Assembly: GCF_000024905.1 (NCBI RefSeq)
Contig: NC_013522.1
Location: forward strand, 1,488,001-1,552,000
Source: Thermanaerovibrio acidaminovorans DSM 6589
GTDB lineage: Bacteria; Synergistota; Synergistia; Synergistales; Synergistaceae
Direction: 5' to 3'
Length of the DNA: 64,000 bases
Shown in pieces: positions 52,647 through 59,737 of this stretch (position 1 is its first letter; the number at the start of each line of letters is the position of its first letter). The position numbers were made by a program, and so were the translations under genes. Below the pieces are notes generated by a model. That model was not told the DNA's origin. It was given only the letters and a program-made list of their open reading frames with translations, and did not search any database.

Positions 52647-54457
52647 ATGAAGGTTTCGATGCGCACCGGCATGATAGGCACCGCGGTCCTGCTGTTGGGG
52701 ATCAGTTGCGGCATCCTGTTCTGGTTCTCCTTGAGCAGCCTCAGGTCCTCCACGGAGGAACTGTCCAAGCGGTCCTTCGAGGACAAGGTCTCGGGGGCCA
52801 TCAACGTGATGGAGCAGCTGGTGTCCCGGGACTACGGGAGGCTACGGCTGGAGGACGGGAAGCTGGTGGACTCTACGGGCAGACCGGTGGAGGACAGGTA
52901 CGAGCTGGTGGACAACCTGTCCAGCGCCATGGGAGTGGTGGCCACCATATTCAAGGCCCAGGACGACGACTTCGTCCGGGTGGCCACGTCGGTCAGGAAG
53001 GAGGACGGCTCCCGGGCGGTGGGGACCACCCTGGGCCGGGACAGCGCCGCCTACGAGCCGGTCCGGTCCGGCAGGACCTACATGGGGACCGCTAAGATCC
53101 TGGGCAAGGAGCACGTTACGGTCTACAAGCCCTACAAGGACGATCAGGGGCGGATCATAGGTATCCTCTTCGTGGGCACCCCGGTGGAGCAGGTCCAGAT
53201 GATTGCCAGGAGCCAGAGCTCCAGGGCCTCCCGGGGGCTATCGATCATATTCCTGGCCTCTATCCTGGTTACCGTAGCGGGGTTCATCTTCCTCTCCCAG
53301 AGGCTCATCGTATGCCCCCTGCTGGGGCTGCGCCCGGTATTGGAGGCCATGGGGGACGGTAACTTCGCGGTCCGTTACGATTACCGGGGTCCCATCCTGG
53401 AGCTCGAGGCCCTTGGGGAAGCGGTGGAGGGCCTTCGGTCCAGGATAACGCCCCTCATAAAGGAGCTTCAGGAGGGTTGCGCCACAATCACCGCCGACGC
53501 GGAGGGGCTGGCGGAGGTGGCGGAGAACGTAAGCGCCCAGGGGGAGGATCTGGTGGCCCGGATCGGATCCGTGGACGCCATGGTCAAGGGGCCTCCACGT
53601 CCATCGAGGAGGTCACCCACGCGAGCCAGGAGGTGGCCCAGACCGCCCAGGGGGTGGCCATTGCCGCCCAGGAGCTGACCGAGAAGGCCAACCTGGTGAA
53701 GTCCGCCGCGGTGAACGGCCACGAGGCGGTGAAGGCCATAGTGGAGATGATATCCCAAAGCCGCCAGGGGGCCCGGAGGACCGAGGCGGCGGTCTCCCAC
53801 CTGGCGGAGAACGCCAGCAACATAGGCGCCATAGTGGGGACCATAAACGCCATAGCGGAGCAGACGAACCTGCTGGCCCTTAACGCCGCCATCGAGGCCG
53901 CTCGGGCGGGGGAGGCGGGCAGGGGCTTCGCGGTGGTGGCCGAGGAGGTCCGGAAGCTGGCGGAGGAGAGCAAGGGGGCCACGGGGAAGATAAACGAGAT
54001 CCTGAACGACATCCAAAAGGGGTCCGCCCAGGCGGTGGAGGAGACCCTCCAGAGCCTCCGTCAGGTGGAGAGGACCGTCGAGCAGTCCGGCCTGATAGAG
54101 GTCCAGTTCAACCACATACTGGAGCAGGTGAACGCCATAGGGGGCATGATCGAGTCCCTGGCGGCCCATGCGGAGGAGCTGGGCGCCTCGTCAGAGGAGA
54201 TGAGCGGCGCCATGGACGCCGCGGCCCGCTCCATCGGGGAGGTCACCCAGCAGGTGGATCAGATGGTCCAGGCGGTGAGGCAGCAGGCGGAGGCCAACCA
54301 GCAGGTCACATCCTCCAGCGAGACCCTCTCAGCGGTGGCGGAGTCCTTGATGGAGCACGTGAGGCGCTTCCGGATCGGAGACGCCAGGGAAGCGCTGGAA
54401 ACCTCCCCCAGCCGCGGGGTCATCCCCCTGGGACAGGAGGCCTACAACCCCGCTTAA
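52647..54457 (+). pseudogene. Methyl-accepting chemotaxis protein, frameshifted
   Basis: The first frame (52647 to 53678) encodes a membrane helix, a periplasmic single-Cache sensor domain (about residues 35-190), a second helix (LSIIFLASILVTVAGFIFL) and a HAMP-like region. The signalling domain, with the tip [20 protein letters not shown], is in another frame that ends at 54457. One extra G in the run at 53588-53591 would join VDAMVKG to [12 protein letters not shown], giving about 603 aa. Whether the shift is real is unknown. Ligand unknown; Cache domains of this kind often bind carboxylates. Confidence 0.75.
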
Positions 54458-54469
54458 GCCTTAAAGACC

Positions 54470-54496
54470 AGGGGGAGGGCCCAAGGCCCTCCCCCT
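54470..54496. terminator. Bidirectional terminator hairpin between convergent genes
   Basis: AGGGGGAGGGCC (54470-54481) pairs with 54485-54496 around a CAA loop. It serves the chemoreceptor (+) and the permease (-). Confidence 0.65.
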
Positions 54497-54511
54497 CTCT
54501 AATCGCCGTCC

Positions 54512-55690
54512 CTACACTGCCAGGGCACCGAAGATCATCCCAACCACGGTGGAGAGGATGACCACCAACGACACGTAGACAACGGTCTTCTTCGTGCCCA
54601 GGACGCTCCGGATCACCAGCATGTTGGGCAACGACAGGGCGGGTCCCGCGAGAAGCAGGGCCAACGCGGGCCCCTTGCCCATCCCCGCCCCCATTAGCCC
54701 CTGTAGTATGGGCACCTCGGTGAGGGTGGCGAAGTACATGAAGGCCCCCACCAGGGATGCGAAGAAGTTGGCGAAGAGGGAGTTGCCCCCCACCAGTCCG
54801 GAGACCCACTGGTTGGGGATCAGAGCCTCATGGCCGGGACGGCCCAGGAGAAACCCGGCCACCAGGACCCCGGAGAAGAGGAGGGGTATCACCTGAAGGG
54901 CGTAGCCCCAGGTGGAGCTGTACCAATGGAACCTCTCATCGCCGGAGAACCAGAGGTGAGACGAGGCTATGGTCGAGGCTAGGGCCAGCCCCGCCACTAT
55001 CCACTTGACCTGGTAGAGGGCGGCCCACAGGCCCACCGGAACCTTGGGGGACGCCAAGTTTGCAAAGACCAGGAATAGCACCATGCTGGCCATGAACCAG
55101 ACCGTCTTCCAAAGGGGACGATCGGCTGGATCATGGGGGACCTGAGCGAAGCCCTGCTGTCTGGAGAGCTCCTCGTGGCGGAAGAAGAAGGCCATCAGGA
55201 CCCCTATGATGACGCTGAAGCTCACCGCCCCCACCGCCCTGGCGAGCCCCATCTGGAAGCCGAGTATCCGGGCGGTCATAACTATGGCCAGCACGTTTAT
55301 CGCCGGCCCGGAGTAGAGGAACGCCGAGGCAGGGCCAAGCCCGGCCCCCCGCTTGTAGATCCCAGCGAAAAGGGGAAGAACGGTGCAGGAGCATACCGCC
55401 AGGATGGTGCCCGACACGGCGGCCACAGTGTAAGCCACCCATCGCTTGGCTCCCGCCCCAAGGTACTTCATCACCGCTTGGCTGGATATGAACACGCTTA
55501 TGGCCCCTGCGATGAAGAAGGCGGGCACCAGACACAACAAAACATGTTCCCTGGCGTACTCGTGCATCATGGCCAGGGCCTCCACCGCTGCGGCCTTAAC
55601 TCTGGGACTGTCCACCGGCAGGAAGTAGAAACCCAGGAAGGCCAACGCCATGTAACCGAACTTCTTGATCTCCTCGTTCACCCATACCAC
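54512..55690 (-). CDS. Permease of the ArsP/DUF318 (UPF0718) family
   Basis: 392 aa with about 8-10 membrane helices in two halves. The family core VCSCTVLPLFAGIYKRGAGLGPASAFLYSG is present, with its paired cysteines. ArsP members export trivalent organoarsenicals; others in this family are uncharacterised. An ArsR-type repressor gene lies 111 bp upstream on the same strand, which favours a metalloid- or metal-inducible efflux role. GTG 55690 or the GTG three codons later may start translation. Confidence 0.85.
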   Translation of the reverse strand: MVWVNEEIKKFGYMALAFLGFYFLPVDSPRVKAAAVEALAMMHEYAREHVLLCLVPAFFIAGAISVFISSQAVMKYLGAGAKRWVAYTVAAVSGTILAVCSCTVLPLFAGIYKRGAGLGPASAFLYSGPAINVLAIVMTARILGFQMGLARAVGAVSFSVIIGVLMAFFFRHEELSRQQGFAQVPHDPADRPLWKTVWFMASMVLFLVFANLASPKVPVGLWAALYQVKWIVAGLALASTIASSHLWFSGDERFHWYSSTWGYALQVIPLLFSGVLVAGFLLGRPGHEALIPNQWVSGLVGGNSLFANFFASLVGAFMYFATLTEVPILQGLMGAGMGKGPALALLLAGPALSLPNMLVIRSVLGTKKTVVYVSLVVILSTVVGMIFGALAV

Positions 55691-55801
55691 CCTCTCGTCC
55701 TATACCTATACCATTAAAAAGCACCGTGACGCTTACGCCACCGTTTAAACCCCCCAAAACCCACCAGAATCCAACCCCAGCGGGTTTTACAACCTCAAGA
55801 C

Positions 55802-56140
55802 CTACGCCTCGTCCTCCTTCACCCCGAAGGATCCGCACCGGCAGACCCCTCCGGCGGCCATCCGGTCGAGACAGGCGATGAAATCCCCTATGCAGGGTAT
55901 CTTGAGCCGATAGTATATCTCCCTCCCCTCCCGGCAATCTTCCAGCACTCCGGCCTCCTTGAGTACCGAGAGGTGCTTGCTGACCGTGGTCCTATCCAGG
56001 GGGAACATTCCCGCCAGCTGACACACGCAAAGTCTCCCCTTCCCCAGGACCTCCACTATCCTCAACCTGACCGGGTGAGCCAGGGCCTTCAGCATCTCCA
56101 CCCGGGAATCCACAGCTCCGTCGATCAAGTCCAACATCAT
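55802..56140 (-). CDS. ArsR/SmtB-family repressor
   Basis: About 112 aa from ATG 56140. The winged HTH is clear (LKALAHPVRLRIVEVLG, then TTVSKHLSVLKEAGVL). The CVC pair in GRLCVCQLAG sits where ArsR holds its As(III)-binding cysteines, and three further C-terminal residues (VCRCGSFG plus FIACLD) may add ligands. It would repress its own promoter and the downstream permease until metal binds. The frame remains open to 56224 but lacks an SD there. Start may also be ATG 56137 or the next TTG. Confidence 0.88.
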   Translation of the reverse strand: MMLDLIDGAVDSRVEMLKALAHPVRLRIVEVLGKGRLCVCQLAGMFPLDRTTVSKHLSVLKEAGVLEDCREGREIYYRLKIPCIGDFIACLDRMAAGGVCRCGSFGVKEDEA

Positions 56141-56189
56141 CCCCCCGCGTCTCATGCAGCGACGATCACCGCCGCCGGAATATGTGAAG

Positions 56190-56243
56190 AAAATACCACG
56201 TATCCACCCGCCAGTCAATAACATCTCGCTGTGGGCGAGATGT
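56190..56243 (-). promoter_or_regulatory. ArsR promoter and adjacent inverted repeat
   Basis: Minus strand: -35 TTGACT (56213-56218), 17-bp spacer, -10 TATTTT (56190-56195). Immediately upstream, ACATCTCGC (56221-56229) and GCGAGATGT (56235-56243) form a perfect 9-bp inverted repeat. It could be the ArsR operator or the terminator of the upstream gene ending at 56375. Confidence 0.55.
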
Positions 56244-56374
56244 CCCGGTGCAGGACAGGCTGGCCGCCGTTCCTATCGCTTTCGTGTCCCCGGAAGGCCC
56301 CCTTCGGCGAAAATTCGAGCACCAGTCCCAACCGGATGGGGCCTTTTAACCCCGTTCAAACCCTCCCAACCAAC

Positions 56375-56851
56375 CTATCGATCCGACGTGTAGCGGAACG
56401 CACAGCACCCGTCCCCCCTGGCCAGGGTCTCATCCCTCCGGAGCCTCAGGTTCGGGTTGAACCCCTCGAGGAAGGCCCAGTCTCTATCGCAGGACAGCAC
56501 CTCCGCGTAGTCCTCCAGCCCCAGCTCCCGGTACAGGACAAGGTAGTCGCAGCGGGTCACGTCGAACTCCAGGGTCCCAGGGGCGGACTCCAACACCTCC
56601 AGGTCCATGTGCCCCGATCCGGACCACATGGGCAACACGTGATCCCGGAAGGCCTTGAGGTCGTTCCGCCCCAGCCTCTCCGCCAGGGCCCGGCCATCCT
56701 CCCGGGATATGGAGTTAAGCGCCTGGGACAGGATCCGACGGGCCTCCTCCCGCCCAAGCCGCTCCTCCAACAGCCTTATGAGGGGCTTTAAGACCTGGGC
56801 CTCTATCCGGCGCCTGGTCAGGTGATCAACCGGAGCATCCTGGAACGTCAA
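56375..56851 (-). CDS. L-2-amino-thiazoline-4-carboxylate hydrolase family protein
   Basis: 158 aa from TTG 56851 (SD GGAGGTGAGG). The C-terminal half, with CDYLVLYRELGLEDYAEVL, SCDRDWAFLEGFNPNL and RGDGCCAF, matches the ATC_hydrolase family named after an enzyme of L-cysteine production from a thiazoline. Several conserved Cys and Asp residues are present. Many family members occur in anaerobes with unknown substrates. No cysteine-pathway gene lies nearby, so the true reaction is unclear. Confidence 0.75.
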   Translation of the reverse strand: MTFQDAPVDHLTRRRIEAQVLKPLIRLLEERLGREEARRILSQALNSISREDGRALAERLGRNDLKAFRDHVLPMWSGSGHMDLEVLESAPGTLEFDVTRCDYLVLYRELGLEDYAEVLSCDRDWAFLEGFNPNLRLRRDETLARGDGCCAFRYTSDR

Positions 56852-57036
56852 ACCGCCTCACCTCCCGCCCGCCAAGGGGCAACACTCTGGATTCCAGATC
56901 TACTAAAACGACACATCCACGGCCAACCGCCCGCCCCGGGGTCTTGTCCGCCGGGGTCCTGGGGCATACACTATCTTACATCGCCTATGTGCAACTTGGA
57001 CAACCTAAAAACCAAAAACCATGGGAGGTGGGTGAG

Positions 57037-57609
57037 ATGGGCAATCTCCGGGGGGCCCTTTGGGCCCTTCTGGCGGCGGCGATAGGTCTTGGGATCCTCA
57101 CCGGATCCGCGGTGGCGGCGGAGTTCTCCGCCCGGATGGTGACCCGGGACCAGAGCGGGGAGGAGGCCTCCGGCAGGGTCTTCGTGAAGGGGCAACGGAT
57201 CCGCCAGGAGATCACCCAAGAGGGGCAGACGCTGGTGACCATCATCCGTCTTGACCGCAAGGTCATGTGGCTGATCATGGATCAGGAGGGGGCCTACATG
57301 GAGATGCCCCTGGGGCGGCTCTCCGAGGACCCGTCACTGGTCAAGGGGGCGGATCCGAAGAGGGTTAGGCAACTGGGGACCGAGACGATCAACGGGATCA
57401 GGTGCGACAAGTTTCAGGTGACCGAGGAGGACGGGACGGTGGTGACCCAGTGGGTCTCCCAGGAGCTGGGCTGGCCCATAAAGGGGGAGGTGCGCTCCCG
57501 GGAGGGGACCTGGTCCCACGAGTACCGGGACGTCAGGAGGGGGGGCGTGCCGGACCACCTCTTCGAGGTCCCCAAGGGGCTCAAGCGGATGACCGTGCCG
57601 GGCATGTAG
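57037..57609 (+). CDS. Exported DUF4412-type protein
   Basis: 190 aa from ATG 57037 (GGAGGTGGG SD). A signal peptide (LWALLAAAIGLGILTGSAVAA) precedes a LolA/LppX-like beta sheet: repeated strands with FVKGQRIRQEITQ, KVMWLIMDQEGAYMEM, and GIRCDKFQVTEEDGTVVTQW. This resembles DUF4412 proteins of the cell envelope. Function unknown. Single gene with a hairpin after it. Confidence 0.75.
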   Translation: MGNLRGALWALLAAAIGLGILTGSAVAAEFSARMVTRDQSGEEASGRVFVKGQRIRQEITQEGQTLVTIIRLDRKVMWLIMDQEGAYMEMPLGRLSEDPSLVKGADPKRVRQLGTETINGIRCDKFQVTEEDGTVVTQWVSQELGWPIKGEVRSREGTWSHEYRDVRRGGVPDHLFEVPKGLKRMTVPGM

Positions 57610-57612
57610 GAT

Positions 57613-57635
57613 GCGGGGGACCCGGTGTCCCCCGC
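57613..57635 (+). terminator. Hairpin after DUF4412 gene
   Basis: GCGGGGGAC (57613-57621) pairs with GTCCCCCGC (57627-57635). It is followed by CCCTCATAT, with no T run. Confidence 0.5.
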
Positions 57636-57650
57636 CCCTCATATCGCTTT

Positions 57651-57676
57651 GGGATATGCGGTGCGCACCGCATCCC
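57651..57676. repeat. Inverted repeat at island boundary
   Basis: GGGATATGCGGTGC / GCACCGCATCCC is symmetrical apart from a 2-nt bulge, and contains an 18-bp perfect palindrome ATGCGGTGC-GCACCGCAT (57657-57674). It lies where base composition and gene content change. Confidence 0.5.
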
Positions 57677-57742
57677 AACCGCCGAAATGCCATGCCTCCA
57701 GCCCATCGATAGCGACGCGATTCACCAGCCAGTTGGAAGCTG

Positions 57743-58057
57743 TCAACTTTTAGGGGCAGGTGCCTTTACAATTATTAGTTCCAAGGTTTCTTCATTCAGG
57801 TTTTTAACATTCATTTTCGTTTGATATGGGATTTTTAGCAGTGTACCGGCTTCATATTCATGGATCTCCTGATCATTCAAACCTATAGAAAGTTTTCCGC
57901 GAACAACAGTAATATACACGTTTGAGTTGGAAAAGTGTTCCGGCAACCCCTCTGTTTTGTTAAACACCATGTGCAAATAGTGCAGGTTCTCATCAAAAAT
58001 AACTTTCTCGACTGCCGTTTCATTACCTTTTGACAGTGCAAATACCTGTTCGACCAT
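57743..58057 (-). CDS. Single-domain cupin protein
   Basis: 104 aa, with a good SD (GAGGAGGG) before ATG 58057. A small cupin: HYLHMVFNKTEGLPEHFSNSNVYITVVRGKLSIG with metal-ligand candidates (His, Glu and a later position), then a short second motif (GTLLKIPYQTKM). The gene is AT-rich and uses different codons from genes to its left, a sign of transfer. Function unknown; probably binds a small ligand or metal. Confidence 0.8.
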   Translation of the reverse strand: MVEQVFALSKGNETAVEKVIFDENLHYLHMVFNKTEGLPEHFSNSNVYITVVRGKLSIGLNDQEIHEYEAGTLLKIPYQTKMNVKNLNEETLELIIVKAPAPKS

Positions 58058-58075
58058 AAATAATCCCTCCTCATT

Positions 58076-58204
58076 TCATATTCTTAATTCCAAGTTGCGC
58101 TCCAGCGACTCGCGATCCCGGATGTCTGGACGGTAAGTGTACTTGAGCGCCATGAGCTTTTCAATCACTTGGCGCTCGATGCCCTTTTCACCCCTCAACT
58201 TCAT
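58076..58204 (-). pseudogene. Remnant of type I restriction subunit HsdR N-terminus
   Basis: A 42-aa frame reads GIERQVIEKLMALKYTYRPDIRDRESLERN, then stops. The ERQVIEKLxALKYTYRPDIRDR stretch is the typical N-terminus of HsdR subunits, which normally exceed 900 aa. The nuclease and helicase parts are absent, replaced by the cupin gene. A dead fragment. Confidence 0.7.
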
Positions 58205-58376
58205 GCCGCGGCCTCCCCGAAAGAACAAGGGCTGTCGAAGTAGCTTCCTGGACACCGGCGACGAGGCGGATCCGCAGGTCCTTGCAGACCTCCCCCATCT
58301 CGTGCAGGAATTCGAAGGAGCGCTCGTCGCTAACCTCCTCGTCCGCCAACGGGAAAGAGCACGACACCCATGGCTA
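58188..58376 (-). pseudogene. ATPase-like fragment of a phage-defence protein
   Basis: An open stretch of about 62 aa reads ADEEVSDERSFEFLHEMGEV followed by CKDLRIRLVAGVQEA, then loses similarity and stops. From memory it resembles the ATPase core of DUF6079/BrxC-PglY-like proteins ([20 protein letters not shown]). Its end overlaps the HsdR remnant by 17 nt, so two broken genes are joined here. No start codon with SD is visible. Confidence 0.35.
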
Positions 58377-58720
58377 CCAGGCCCCACCACAGGCGACCGA
58401 TGAGGATACCGCGCAGAGACATGGTGACCATGCCGGTACCGGTCCGAACCGCATTGAAGCGCCCGCATATCTTGCCCGCAACACCGGCCACGCTCTGGCC
58501 CTTCTGCTTTGCGAAACCGGCGTTTCCGGCCAGGGCACAGATCACGGGCATGAGGTGCGATTCATTTTGAACCAGGATCGCTATCGCCGACTCCCCTCGC
58601 TCGTCCACTTCTTCCCCGGTGAACTTCCCAGCCACGGACGGCGGTGCCGACCGCAACCGGCGCAAGATCGCCCCTGCAAATGTGCGGGGACACAACCCCC
58701 GTGGACACGCCGGAAACGAC

Positions 58721-58752
58721 GAGCCCCCAAGGGGTAATCCCCTTGGGGGCTC
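58721..58752. terminator. Perfect 14-bp hairpin in island
   Basis: 58721-58734 and 58739-58752 are exact complements with TAAT loop. No T run on either side. May mark the end of a transcript from the right. Confidence 0.5.
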
Positions 58753-58945
58753 GCGCCAAATAGCAACCGCCGGATCCGGCGAATTAAATCTGGCTCCCCA
58801 GGGGCAACCCTCTTCATAACCGTTCTCGTTCTCCGGCTGTTAACCGAAAACCTTCAATATCAACGGGTTGTCAAAGAGCAGGCTGTTCCCGGCGGACCGG
58901 AAGCGGCGTCAATGTCGATTTCCCAATTACTCTACACGACGCGAA

Positions 58946-58999
58946 TGTCGCAAGTCGAGTCGTAATCTTGTCGCAAGTTGTGTCGCAAACCTGTCGCAA
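58946..58999. repeat. Four direct repeats TGTCGCAA
   Basis: Copies at 58946-58953, 58969-58976, 58981-58988 and 58992-58999, with starts 23, 12 and 11 bp apart. A degenerate copy (GAGTCGTAA) fills the larger gap. The near-helical spacing resembles iterons or a multimeric protein-binding array. Located just past the 3' end of the HNH gene. Confidence 0.6.
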
Positions 59000-59026
59000 A
59001 GATCAACCTCCTTTCCAAAGGACCGT

Positions 59027-59737
59027 TCAAAGTTCCCATACAACCTCGCAGGCCAGGTATTCGCTCAGGACCATTCGTACAATCACCCCGCCTGTTTCGG
59101 ATACTGAATATCGGTAACGCCCCGGTTGAACCACGACCCACCCACCTGAGAGCGGGAGTCGGTCCGGAGATTTCCCGAACGCCCTCAGGAACGCCCGGCT
59201 GCCGATTTCCGGCCACAAGTCGATCTCGTCATCGCCGGCGACCTGCTCGAACGCCGATCTTTGGTCATCGCTCAATATCCGTAGGGGCGCAAAACCGACT
59301 ATGCTCGGTTTCTCCAGTTTCGGGTACAACTCATATGCGGCGTGCCCTCTTGCGAGTTTCAGGATCACGTTCCGAACCCGACCGGCCTCCGGTTCCCATA
59401 TCAAGTTGTCCGCATCATCCTTTTTCCAAGCCCCCTCTATCCTCAATTGCAACGCCGGATTGCCTTCCAGAATGCGCTTGACGTTGGGACGATGAAGATC
59501 AGAGGCCTCTGCTCCGCCGTGGATGACACAATCCAAGAAGCAAGCCAGATATTGCTCGTCCAGCGAGAACGAAGAGTTGCACTTTTTGCAGGCACCGACG
59601 ACCGGCAACTCAGGCGGATAGGGTTCATCCAACAGGACCTTCGAAGGAATGTGGTCGCGCGTATCCGGATGGGTGCCGCAATAAACGCACATGCCGGTGT
59701 GGCGTTCATCAATGAATAGATGGCGCAGGTCCATCAT
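59027..59737 (-). CDS. HNH-type endonuclease domain protein
   Basis: 236 aa from ATG 59737 (or 59734). The N-terminal CVYCGTHPDTRDHIPSKV and later CKKCNSSFSLDEQ give the two CxxC pairs and central DH of a zinc-containing HNH fold. The remaining 150 residues are not recognised. Its start overlaps the end of the DUF262 gene by about 29 nt, so the two are co-translated. Likely the nuclease partner, or a second nuclease, of the DUF262 protein. Confidence 0.75.
   Translation of the reverse strand: MMDLRHLFIDERHTGMCVYCGTHPDTRDHIPSKVLLDEPYPPELPVVGACKKCNSSFSLDEQYLACFLDCVIHGGAEASDLHRPNVKRILEGNPALQLRIEGAWKKDDADNLIWEPEAGRVRNVILKLARGHAAYELYPKLEKPSIVGFAPLRILSDDQRSAFEQVAGDDEIDLWPEIGSRAFLRAFGKSPDRLPLSGGWVVVQPGRYRYSVSETGGVIVRMVLSEYLACEVVWEL

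Larger units (their letters stand above)
58377..59026. other. Decayed region without intact gene
   Basis: Frames here are short or implausible. The longest minus-strand frame (58330-58695) has some protein-like character and one hydrophobic segment (GILIGRLWWGLVAMGVVLF) but no SD or recognised family. It probably belongs to decayed mobile or defence DNA. The stretch also holds the hairpin at 58721-58752 and the repeat array at 58946-58999. Confidence 0.5.

Noticed and set aside
58330-58695. 121-aa minus-strand frame in the island
   Set aside because: No SD, no recognised family, and embedded among fragments; not strong enough to call a gene.
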